Below, in pieces: positions 1 to 5,933 of a stretch of 7,941 bases of DNA. The position numbers were made by a program, and so were the translations under genes. The DNA comes from Gammaproteobacteria bacterium (GTDB lineage: Bacteria; Pseudomonadota; Gammaproteobacteria; DRJJ01): the NCBI GenBank assembly GCA_011052255.1, contig DRJJ01000280.1, positions 1 through 7,941 of the forward strand. The letters run 5' to 3'. A model generated the notes under the pieces. That model was given only the letters and a program-made list of their open reading frames with translations. It was not told where the DNA came from and made no database searches. How positions within the stretch are numbered: position 1 is the first letter of the stretch; each line of letters starts with the position of its first letter.

Positions 1-991
1 GTTCGGGGGCGATATGGTTGGCAACGTCTACCGCTTCATCCATATCAGTCACGGCAATCAGCGCGCTCCGATCACTCAGCGATACGCGGATGATGTCTGC
101 GCGTTCCATACCATCGATTAGTTTATTGATACTTTGTTCAACCTGGTCGAGGAAATCATGGTCTGGAGAAACCAGTATCGGCTGGGCATCCTGATCGTGC
201 TCGGCCTGGGAGAAAAGGTCCATTGCAATCCAGTCCGGGTCTGTTTTGCCATCGCAAATAACCAGAATTTCAGAAGGTCCGGCAATCATGTCAATGCCTA
301 CCGTTCCATAGACGTGCCGTTTGGCAGTGGCAACATAGATATTACCCGGCCCGACGATTTTATCAACTGGCGGGATGGTTTCGGTACCATAGGCCAGTGC
401 TGCTACCGCCTGTGCGCCACCGATAGTAAATACCCGGTCTACACCTGCAATCTGAGCAGCCGCCAGGACCATATCGTTTTGTACACCATCCGGGGTGGGC
501 ACTACCATGATCAGTTCTGCAACGCCGGCAACCCTGGCCGGGATTGCATTCATCAGTACTGACGATGGGTAGGCGGCCTTGCCACCCGGTACATACAGAC
601 CGACCCGATCCAGCGCGGTGACCTGTTGTCCCAGCAAGGTGCCATCATCATCTACATAAGACCATGAGTTGAGCTTCTGGTGTTCTGCATAGCTGCGGAT
701 GCGCAGGGCGGCTGTTTCCAGTGCGTCGCGCTGATCTGACGGGATGCGCTTCAGCGCCGCCGCCAGCTGTTCCGTGTTCAGCTCAAGCTGATCCATGGCA
801 GTTGCGCTGATACGGTCAAAGCGTTGACTGAATTCGAGTACCGCCGCATCACCGCGTGTTCTGACCTGCTTGAGGATGTCGAGAACCGTGGCTTGTATAT
901 TGTCATCCGAGACCGATTCCCAGGCCAGCAGTGCATCCAGGTGTTTCCTGAAGTCATTGTCCTGGCTGTTAAGGCGTGTCAGTTTTTCCAT
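1..991 (-). CDS. hisD: Histidinol dehydrogenase, N-terminal 330 residues (cut by window edge)
   Basis: HisD performs the last two steps of histidine synthesis, oxidising L-histidinol to L-histidine through histidinal with two NAD+, in the cytoplasm. The minus strand translates without a stop from ATG at 991 to the window edge. Family landmarks are VPGG (residues 134-137) followed by AYPSSVLMN, GGAQA (191-195), GPGN (214-217), GPSE (238-241) and SQAEH (261-265). By analogy with the E. coli enzyme, Q262 and H265 are zinc ligands. The edge falls within the APEH motif: the catalytic Glu is residue 330 and the following catalytic His is split. Family length is about 430 residues, so roughly 100 C-terminal residues lie outside. 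Only 2 bases separate it from the hisG stop, and an AAGG about 10 bases upstream of the ATG lies inside hisG, so the two genes are probably translationally coupled. No frameshift is seen. Identity is near certain. Confidence 0.97.
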   Translation of the reverse strand, partial: MEKLTRLNSQDNDFRKHLDALLAWESVSDDNIQATVLDILKQVRTRGDAAVLEFSQRFDRISATAMDQLELNTEQLAAALKRIPSDQRDALETAALRIRSYAEHQKLNSWSYVDDDGTLLGQQVTALDRVGLYVPGGKAAYPSSVLMNAIPARVAGVAELIMVVPTPDGVQNDMVLAAAQIAGVDRVFTIGGAQAVAALAYGTETIPPVDKIVGPGNIYVATAKRHVYGTVGIDMIAGPSEILVICDGKTDPDWIAMDLFSQAEHDQDAQPILVSPDHDFLDQVEQSINKLIDGMERADIIRVSLSDRSALIAVTDMDEAVDVANHIAPE

Positions 992-993
992 GC

Positions 994-1644
994 TCAACCG
1001 GCCTTTGCATGCAATGCATCAACGGCCTTGCTCATGTGCTCGATAAAGGCGCTGATGGTGGCATGTTTGACCTTCATTGAGGCCTTGTTGACTACCAGCC
1101 GTGAACTGATTTGAGCAATTTCTTCCAGCGGCATCAGGCCGTTGGCCCGCAGGGTGTTGCCTGTGTCGACCACATCAACGATACGATCAGACAGGCCAAC
1201 CAGTGGCGCCAGTTCCATGGAGCCATACAGTTTGATTATCTCCACCTGTTTGCCCTGTGCGGCATAGTAGCGGCGTGTGGAATTGACAAATTTGGTAGCG
1301 ATTCGCATGCGTCGTCCGGCAGGCGGGTTGCCTTCCGGGCCGGCTACCATCAGTTTGCATTTAGCGATACGCAGGTCGAGAGGTTCATACAGACCAGCAC
1401 CACCATGCTCCATTAATACATCCTTACCGGCCACGCCCACGTCGGCAGCGCCATACTGTACATAGGTTGGTACATCCGAGGCTCGGATAATGACCAGTTT
1501 CACATATGGCAGGTTGGTGTCCAGTATCAGTTTTCGGCTGGTTTCAGGGTCGTCGACCGGTTCGATGCCGGCCTGGGCCAGCAAGGGTATCGTCTCTTTA
1601 TAGATACGACCTTTTGATAGTGCAATGGTAAGTGTGTCTGACAT
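994..1644 (-). CDS. hisG: ATP phosphoribosyltransferase, short-form catalytic subunit
   Basis: HisG condenses ATP with PRPP to form phosphoribosyl-ATP, the first committed step of histidine synthesis. The protein has 216 residues and starts MSDTLTIALSKGRI. The PRPP-binding loop is visible as DRIVDVVDTGNTLRANG (153-169), and the GADVG-like segment AADVGVAGKDV lies at 66-76. The C-terminal regulatory domain of the roughly 300-residue long form is missing, so this is the short HisG_S type. That type works as a hetero-octamer with the HisRS-like regulator HisZ, which is not in this window and must be encoded elsewhere. The ATG at 1644 is supported by an AGGAA ribosome-binding site 6 bases upstream. 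It lies 64 bases downstream of murA and 2 bases upstream of hisD, so it probably belongs to one long transcript. No histidine-codon leader peptide is seen upstream. Confidence 0.97.
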   Translation of the reverse strand: MSDTLTIALSKGRIYKETIPLLAQAGIEPVDDPETSRKLILDTNLPYVKLVIIRASDVPTYVQYGAADVGVAGKDVLMEHGGAGLYEPLDLRIAKCKLMVAGPEGNPPAGRRMRIATKFVNSTRRYYAAQGKQVEIIKLYGSMELAPLVGLSDRIVDVVDTGNTLRANGLMPLEEIAQISSRLVVNKASMKVKHATISAFIEHMSKAVDALHAKAG

Positions 1645-1650
1645 TTTTAA

Positions 1651-1655
1651 TTCCT
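1651..1655 (-). promoter_or_regulatory. Ribosome-binding site of hisG
   Basis: AGGAA on the minus strand lies 6 bases before the hisG ATG. It is among the clearest Shine-Dalgarno matches in the minus-strand block. HisG therefore looks independently initiated rather than coupled to murA, which ends 64 bases upstream. Confidence 0.7.
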
Positions 1656-1708
1656 GGCCATATAATTTTTATTTGCCGTACTCATTCTCATTCATAATTT
1701 CAGGCTGT

Positions 1709-2971
1709 TCAAGAAGGCACCCGACGTATAGTAGCACCCAGTTGTAACAGTTTTTCTTCAATCCGCTCATAACCACGGTCGATGTGGTAAATACGTTCTA
1801 CTATCGTATCCCCTTTTGCCACCAGTGCAGCCAGTACCAGGCTGGCCGATGCGCGCAGGTCGGTAGCCATGACCGGTGCCGCTTTCAGTTCATCCACGCC
1901 GCGCGTGATCGCGGTATTACCTTCAACCCGTATATCAGCCCCCATGCGCTGCATTTCCTGGATATGCATAAAGCGATTTTCAAAAACGGTTTCAGTGATG
2001 CTGCCAGCCCCTTTGGCGATGGCATTTAGCGCACAGAACTGTGCCTGCATATCAGTTGGGAAGGCAGGGTAGGGTGCGGTGTGTATATCAACGGCTTTGG
2101 GCCGACGCCCACGCATATCGAGCTCTATCCAGTCTTCGCCTGTGGTCAGTTCGGCACCGGCCTCGTCCAGTTTGTGCAGAACGGCCTCGAGCAGGTCAGG
2201 ATTGGTGTCCTTGAGTTTGATGTGCCCTGATGTGATCGCGGCCGCGACCAGAAAGGTGCCTGATTCGATACGATCTGGCATCACACGATATTGTGTGCCC
2301 TCCAGTCGTTCGACACCTTCGATTTCGATACGGTTACTGCCGGCACCGCGGATATCACCGCCCATCTGGTTAAGAAAATTGGCCAGGTCGACTACCTCGG
2401 GTTCGCGTGCTGCGTTTTCGATAACAGTGGTCCCTTCTGCCAGCGCTGCAGCCATCATCAGATTTTCGGTGCCGGTGACGGTGATCATATCCATGACCAG
2501 TGAGGTGCCCTTTAGTCGGCCATTGCTGCGGGCATGGATATAGCCGCCTTCAACACGGATATCAGCCCCCATCTGGCGTAGGCCATCAATATGCAGATTG
2601 ACCGGACGTGAACCGATCGCACAGCCACCGGGCAATGACACAACCGCTTCGCCAAAACGCGCCAGCATTGGGCCCAGTACCAGTATCGACGCACGCATGG
2701 TTTTTACCAGTTCATAGGGTGCGTAGTATTCGTGAATGGTCGAGGTGTCTATTTCGATAGACATGTGCTCGTCTATGGTCAGATCGACCCCCATGCGGCC
2801 AAGCAGTTCCATGGTGGTGGTCACGTCATGCAGATGCGGTACGTTGCTGACGGTGACCACACCATTTGCCAGCAGGCTGCCTGCCAGTATTGGCAGTGTG
2901 GCATTTTTGGCGCCGGATATGCGAATTTCGCCTTCCAGACTGGCACCGCCACTGATGATTAATTTATCCAT
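1709..2971 (-). CDS. murA: UDP-N-acetylglucosamine 1-carboxyvinyltransferase
   Basis: MurA transfers enolpyruvate from PEP to UDP-GlcNAc, the first committed step of peptidoglycan synthesis, in the cytoplasm. The 420-residue length matches the family (E. coli 419). Visible landmarks include the substrate-binding K22-N23 in SGAKNATLP, the active-site loop with C117 in LPGGCAIGSRP (Cys115 of E. coli), R122, D307 in FPTDMQAQ (Asp305 of E. coli) and R399 in HIDRGYERI (Arg397 of E. coli). All key residues are intact. Because the loop carries Cys rather than Asp, the enzyme should be of the fosfomycin-sensitive type; this is inferred from the family. It starts 15 bases after the ibaG stop, with only a weak, AT-rich ribosome-binding region, so coupling to ibaG is likely. 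The ibaG-murA adjacency is conserved in gammaproteobacteria. Confidence 0.98.
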   Translation of the reverse strand: MDKLIISGGASLEGEIRISGAKNATLPILAGSLLANGVVTVSNVPHLHDVTTTMELLGRMGVDLTIDEHMSIEIDTSTIHEYYAPYELVKTMRASILVLGPMLARFGEAVVSLPGGCAIGSRPVNLHIDGLRQMGADIRVEGGYIHARSNGRLKGTSLVMDMITVTGTENLMMAAALAEGTTVIENAAREPEVVDLANFLNQMGGDIRGAGSNRIEIEGVERLEGTQYRVMPDRIESGTFLVAAAITSGHIKLKDTNPDLLEAVLHKLDEAGAELTTGEDWIELDMRGRRPKAVDIHTAPYPAFPTDMQAQFCALNAIAKGAGSITETVFENRFMHIQEMQRMGADIRVEGNTAITRGVDELKAAPVMATDLRASASLVLAALVAKGDTIVERIYHIDRGYERIEEKLLQLGATIRRVPS

Positions 2972-2986
2972 AATACAATTATCTTA

Positions 2987-3241
2987 TTATTCGTTATTGT
3001 TCTGGCTGGCCCATTGCTCAGGGGTGTAGGTGCGAAGTGCCAATGCATGAATGACACCTGTTTGCATGCGATCACCCAGGGTGGCGAATACTAGCCGGTG
3101 TTGCGCGAGCATATTCTTGTCGGCGAACTCCGGGCTGACAACAATACCCTCAAAGTGACTACCATCATCACCTTTGATAATAGCCTGACAGCCGGGTAGG
3201 CCCTGTTCCACTAATTGCGTAATATCTTCTTTGGTAATCAT
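2987..3241 (-). CDS. ibaG: BolA-family protein IbaG
   Basis: IbaG is a small cytoplasmic BolA-family protein that partners with monothiol CGFS glutaredoxins to bind or deliver [2Fe-2S] clusters; E. coli ibaG is linked to acid stress. From ATG at 3241 the protein has 84 residues, the same length as E. coli IbaG. It shows the GDDGSHFEGIVVS loop with H29, the invariant BolA histidine in AQHRLVFATL (H48), and the C-terminal IHALALRTYTPEQW signature that separates IbaG from BolA proper. A TTG at 3253 is an in-frame alternative that adds four residues. A GGTG lies too close to the TTG (2 bases) and far from the ATG (13 bases), so the start is not settled by the ribosome site. I prefer the ATG for its family length. 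It is followed by murA after 15 bases and preceded by a 140-base gap that may hold its promoter. Confidence 0.93.
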   Translation of the reverse strand: MITKEDITQLVEQGLPGCQAIIKGDDGSHFEGIVVSPEFADKNMLAQHRLVFATLGDRMQTGVIHALALRTYTPEQWASQNNNE

Positions 3242-3271
3242 CTTGTTTATCAAGCACCTATAATTAATTTA

Positions 3272-3287
3272 TACGGCCGTACCGGTA
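3272..3287. repeat. Two overlapping perfect palindromes upstream of ibaG
   Basis: TACGGCCGTA (3272-3281) is a perfect 10-base palindrome. It shares its last two bases with TACCGGTA (3280-3287), a perfect 8-base palindrome. Both lie in the likely 5' leader of ibaG, about 30 bases upstream of the ATG. Their position would suit an operator or a small RNA hairpin. No known regulator motif is recognised and chance cannot be excluded. Confidence 0.35.
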
Positions 3288-3329
3288 GTCTTGCCGAGAA
3301 TCTGGGCGAGCTAATTATTAAAGTATGGA

Positions 3330-3359
3330 ATCATATAGAAAAACGACGCTAAATGGCAG
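3330..3359 (-). promoter_or_regulatory. Possible sigma70-type promoter for ibaG-murA-hisG-hisD
   Basis: On the minus strand, CTGCCA (3359-3354, four of six matches to TTGACA) is followed after 18 bases by TATGAT (3335-3330, five of six matches to TATAAT). Transcription would start near 3323, leaving a leader of about 80 bases before ibaG. This is the only sizeable noncoding stretch between mlaB and hisD, which makes it the natural place for a promoter. It is a consensus match only. Confidence 0.4.
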
Positions 3360-3368
3360 TTTTAACGT
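3339..3368 (-). terminator. Possible weak intrinsic terminator after mlaB
   Basis: In the minus-strand RNA, ACGTTAAA (3368-3361) pairs with TTTAGCGT (3353-3346) over 8 base pairs including one G-U wobble. The loop has 7 bases, and CG then TTTTT (3343-3339) follows. It begins 25 bases past the mlaB stop. The stem is AT-rich and therefore weak, so termination may be partial. It overlaps the candidate ibaG promoter, whose -35 hexamer begins in the loop. This would suit an end of the mla unit with a fresh start at ibaG. Confidence 0.4.
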
Positions 3369-3393
3369 GGTAATGAGCATGCAGGGCGCGCAA

Positions 3394-3741
3394 TCAGCCG
3401 GAACGCTGCAGGGGCAGGATGCCGGCCAGATTGCTCACCCGCGTGATATTTTGCATTTGTGTGGGCAGGTTTAGCAGGGTCAGTTCAACATTGGCCTGCG
3501 TGGCCCGTTTCAGCCATTCAATCATCAGGGCGATGCCGGCACTGTCTGAACGGCTAACGCCTGACAGGTCGATGGTGATGGGCTGATTGTTCCTGAGCGA
3601 CTCATCCAGTGCATTTTCCAGTTCGGGCACGGTGTAAAAATCCAGCGAGCCACTCAGACGTATTCCATTGGCCTGTTTTTCTATGACCACCGGGACATGA
3701 TCATCTATGGCTGGCTTGCATCGATTTTTGAACAGTGACAT
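3394..3741 (-). CDS. mlaB: STAS-domain protein, MlaB subunit of the Mla lipid transporter
   Basis: MlaB is the small cytoplasmic STAS-domain subunit that binds MlaF and is needed for stability and activity of the MlaFEDB complex. The protein has 115 residues, with a STAS fold over about residues 18-112. The core motif IDLSGVSRSDSAGIALMIEW (57-76) carries S67, where E. coli MlaB has the functionally important Thr of its DTGG motif. The roughly 18 N-terminal residues extend beyond the E. coli protein (97 residues) and look unstructured. The start ATG at 3741 is only 5 bases past the mlaD stop, with no good ribosome-binding site, so coupling to mlaD is likely. In most gammaproteobacterial operons mlaC lies between these two genes; here there is no room for it. 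The STAS identity is certain, and the MlaB assignment rests on motif and context. Confidence 0.9.
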   Translation of the reverse strand: MSLFKNRCKPAIDDHVPVVIEKQANGIRLSGSLDFYTVPELENALDESLRNNQPITIDLSGVSRSDSAGIALMIEWLKRATQANVELTLLNLPTQMQNITRVSNLAGILPLQRSG

Positions 3742-3746
3742 GTCAG

Positions 3747-4211
3747 TTACGGGTCATTCTTTTTGCTAAAGATGGCTTCGCCTATCAGACGTTCCAGCAC
3801 AATAGCCGATGTGGTTTCAGAGAATTCATCGCCATTTGTTAAAAAGGTTTCCGAGCCTCCTGGTTCCAGGCCAATATACTGCTCGCCGAGCAGACCGGCT
3901 GTGTAGATATTTGCGATCGTGTCATCGGGAATACGGTTCTGTTGCTGCTGGATACGCATAGTTACAACAGCTTCATATATTTTCTCATCATATGAGATAT
4001 CGGTTATGCGCCCGATACGCACACCGCCGATTCGGACCGGCGACTTTACTTTCAGGCCACCTATATTATCGAAACGCGCGGACAGGGTATAACCTTCACC
4101 TCCAGTGAAGTTAGAGATGTTGCTGACCTGTAGTGACAGCATCAGCAGGGCAGCGAGTCCGATTGCAACAAAAATGCCTACTGCTATTTCTCTATTGCGC
4201 GTGTCATGCAT
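3747..4211 (-). CDS. mlaD: MlaD, MCE-domain periplasmic subunit of the Mla lipid transporter
   Basis: MlaD forms a hexameric MCE ring, anchored in the inner membrane and facing the periplasm, that gives lipids a hydrophobic pore above MlaE. The protein has 154 residues. One N-terminal transmembrane helix is visible (about 9-29), followed by the MCE domain (about 39-118) with the start SARFDNIGGLKVKSPVRIGG. The pore-loop motif YTAGLLGEQYIGLEPGG lies at 103-119. The C-terminal helix region (about 134-147) is short and lacks the long polar tail of E. coli MlaD (183 residues); many relatives are equally short. ATG at 4211 has a GGAG 8 bases upstream, inside the 3' end of mlaE; the gap to mlaE is 3 bases. 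Normally MlaD exchanges lipid with MlaC, which is not encoded next to it here. Confidence 0.96.
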   Translation of the reverse strand: MHDTRNREIAVGIFVAIGLAALLMLSLQVSNISNFTGGEGYTLSARFDNIGGLKVKSPVRIGGVRIGRITDISYDEKIYEAVVTMRIQQQQNRIPDDTIANIYTAGLLGEQYIGLEPGGSETFLTNGDEFSETTSAIVLERLIGEAIFSKKNDP

Positions 4212-4214
4212 AGT

Positions 4215-5000
4215 TCAGTCTCCGAACATCAGTCCTGTCAGGATAAAATCCATTCCCAGTATTGCAAAGGCGGAGTGCACCACCGTTCTTGTCGTAGCCT
4301 GGCTGACTCCTTCCGTGGTGGCCTCAGCATGGTAACCTTCGTAAACCGCAATCCAGGCAACCAGTATGCCAAATACCAGGCTTTTGATTACGCCGTTCAA
4401 TACATCTCCATACAGGTCAACATGCGCCTGCATGCGTGACCAGAAGGCACCTTCATCGACCCCCAGCAGGTCTACGCCTACCAGATAGCTGCCCAGAATA
4501 CCGACCGCACTGAAGATGGCAGCCAGCAGTGGCATGCTAATAACGCCCGCTACAAATCGGGGTACGATGACCCGTTTAACCGGATCAACGGCCATCATTT
4601 CCATTCCGGCCAGCTGATCGGTTGCTTTCATCAGGCCAATTTCCGCAGTCAGTGCTGAACCGGCGCGCCCGGCGAACAGTAGTCCGGTTAATACTGGCCC
4701 CAGTTCCCTGACCAGCGACAATGCAACCACATGTCCCAGTGTATTTTCGGCACTGATGTCAACCAGAATATTGTACATTTGCAGGCCTAACACCATGCCA
4801 ACCGCCAGCCCCGACACCGAGATGATGGTCAGGGTTTGCACGCCCACCGAGTACATCTGCTGCAGTAATAAACGCATATGGCCACACAGGCTGGGTATGC
4901 CAGCCAGTATGCGCAACAGAAACAGGCTGCTGGCACCCGTATGAGCGAACAGACGTTCGCTGTTTTGTCCCAGTCGCTGAAAACTGTCCAGTATTTTCAT
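4215..5000 (-). CDS. mlaE: MlaE, permease subunit of the Mla lipid transporter
   Basis: MlaE is the inner-membrane permease, a dimer in the complex, that passes phospholipids between the membrane and the MlaD pore. The protein has 261 residues, matching the family (about 260). An N-terminal amphipathic or interfacial stretch (1-45) is followed by hydrophobic segments at about 50-80, 95-115, 145-175, 200-220 and 240-260. The most conserved part, LLFAGRAGSALTAEIGLMK (107-125) followed by QLAGMEMMAVDP (129-140), contains the cytoplasmic coupling region that contacts MlaF. It starts at ATG 5000, overlapping the mlaF stop by 4 bases (ATGA), and ends 3 bases before mlaD. This tight packing implies one translation-coupled unit. 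No missing segment or frameshift is seen. Confidence 0.97.
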   Translation of the reverse strand: MKILDSFQRLGQNSERLFAHTGASSLFLLRILAGIPSLCGHMRLLLQQMYSVGVQTLTIISVSGLAVGMVLGLQMYNILVDISAENTLGHVVALSLVRELGPVLTGLLFAGRAGSALTAEIGLMKATDQLAGMEMMAVDPVKRVIVPRFVAGVISMPLLAAIFSAVGILGSYLVGVDLLGVDEGAFWSRMQAHVDLYGDVLNGVIKSLVFGILVAWIAVYEGYHAEATTEGVSQATTRTVVHSAFAILGMDFILTGLMFGD

Positions 5001-5818
5001 GCCTGAATCAGATCCTCATAATAATCGGGTGCCGGGTAATGAAACGCGACCGGGCCATCAGGGAAGGCATGCATGAACTGCTGCACTGCATCGGAACTGG
5101 AATGTTGCATTTCGTCGGGTGTGCCGTGGCTGATAACCTTGCCCTCGGACAGCATGTAGAGCTGATCGGAAATGGTGCATACTTCCTGCACATCGTGCGA
5201 GACGATAATGCTGGTAATGCCCAGTGTGTCATTCAGTAAACGGATCAACTGCATGATGATGCCAACTGTGATCGGATCCTGCCCGGTAAAGGGCTCATCG
5301 TACATGATCATCATCGGGTCCAGCGCTATCGCGCGGGCCAGCGCGACACGACGTGCCATGCCGCCCGACAGTTCACCCGGAAACAGGTCTCGTGCACCAC
5401 GCAGCCCGACTGCCTGTAACTTCATCAGCACGATATGCCGGATCATGGATTCGGAAAGCCGGGTATGCTCGTGTAGCGGGAAGGCTACATTGTCAAATAC
5501 CGTCAAGTGGGTAAACAGGGCGCCACTTTGAAACATCATACCCATGCGCTTGCGCAATGCATACAGGCCGTCCAGATCAAGTCGGCTTACGTTTACTCCA
5601 TCTACCAGAATCTGACCGCTGTCTGCCCTGACTTGCCTGCCGATCAGGCGCAATAGTGTGGTTTTGCCGCAACCGCTGGGCCCCATAATAGTCGTTACTT
5701 TACCGCGTGGTATATCGAGGTTAATACCTTTGTGTATAACACGCTTGCCTATGCTGCAGTTCAGGTTGCGTATTTGTACCAGGTATTCCTGATCCGGCTT
5801 TTCAGTTAGTAAGTCCAT
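4997..5818 (-). CDS. mlaF: MlaF, ATPase subunit of the Mla lipid transporter
   Basis: MlaF is the cytoplasmic ABC ATPase that powers phospholipid movement by MlaE and MlaD. From ATG 5818 (273 residues) it shows Walker A GPSGCGKT (46-53), Q-loop Q97 in MFQSG, signature LSGGMARR (150-157), Walker B with D174-E175 in YDEP, and switch H208 in VSHD. It ends with DGPVAFHYPAPDYYEDL (254-270), the MlaF-specific tail that in E. coli wraps the partner subunit near MlaB. An upstream in-frame ATG at 5872 would add 18 residues. I prefer 5818 because the length fits E. coli (269), a GGA lies 7 bases upstream, and promoter-like hexamers overlap the longer start. Neither start has a strong ribosome site. It overlaps mlaE by 4 bases and is the first gene of the mla unit. 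Confidence 0.95.
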   Translation of the reverse strand: MDLLTEKPDQEYLVQIRNLNCSIGKRVIHKGINLDIPRGKVTTIMGPSGCGKTTLLRLIGRQVRADSGQILVDGVNVSRLDLDGLYALRKRMGMMFQSGALFTHLTVFDNVAFPLHEHTRLSESMIRHIVLMKLQAVGLRGARDLFPGELSGGMARRVALARAIALDPMMIMYDEPFTGQDPITVGIIMQLIRLLNDTLGITSIIVSHDVQEVCTISDQLYMLSEGKVISHGTPDEMQHSSSDAVQQFMHAFPDGPVAFHYPAPDYYEDLIQA

Positions 5819-5842
5819 CAAAGTGTCCGTGCCGAATGATTC

Positions 5843-5872
5843 ATCATACGACAAAAAAATGTTATGTGACAT
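5843..5872 (-). promoter_or_regulatory. Possible sigma70-type promoter for mlaF
   Basis: On the minus strand, ATGTCA (5872-5867, four of six to consensus) is followed after 18 bases by TATGAT (5848-5843, five of six). Transcription would start near 5836, about 18 bases before the ATG at 5818. If real, the upstream ATG at 5872 would not be in the transcript. This is a consensus match only; T-rich spacer sequence raises the chance of a false hit. Confidence 0.3.
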
Positions 5873-5874
5873 GC

Positions 5875-5887
5875 CACTGTAACAGTG
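5875..5887. repeat. Short inverted repeat upstream of mlaF
   Basis: CACTGT and ACAGTG are perfect 6-base inverted arms separated by one base (5881). The repeat lies just upstream of the candidate mlaF promoter and next to the alternative mlaF ATG at 5872. It would suit a dimeric regulator's site, but no known operator is recognised. Confidence 0.3.
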
Positions 5888-5933
5888 TGTAGAAAATCAG
5901 GTGTAAAAAATGTTAAGGAACCTTCCAGTATTG

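Noticed and set aside
134..562. 142-codon plus-strand open frame at the left edge
   Set aside because: It is antisense to HisD, whose minus-strand reading carries all family motifs without interruption. The plus-strand translation resembles no known protein.
1645..1708. Histidine-operon attenuator upstream of hisG
   Set aside because: There is no run of histidine codons and no GC-rich hairpin with a T run in the gap, so no classical leader is present.
2079..2543. 154-codon plus-strand open frame
   Set aside because: It is antisense to murA, rich in Ser, Arg, Ile and Pro as expected for the shadow of a conserved gene, and has no recognisable domain.
3318..3380. 20-codon minus-strand frame in the mlaB-ibaG gap
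   Set aside because: It has an ATG but no ribosome-binding site, and overlaps the candidate hairpin and promoter. It shows no MlaC-like sequence, so it is not an mlaC remnant.
5172..5531. 119-codon plus-strand open frame inside mlaF
   Set aside because: It is antisense to the Walker B, signature and Q-loop coding region of mlaF; no independent support.
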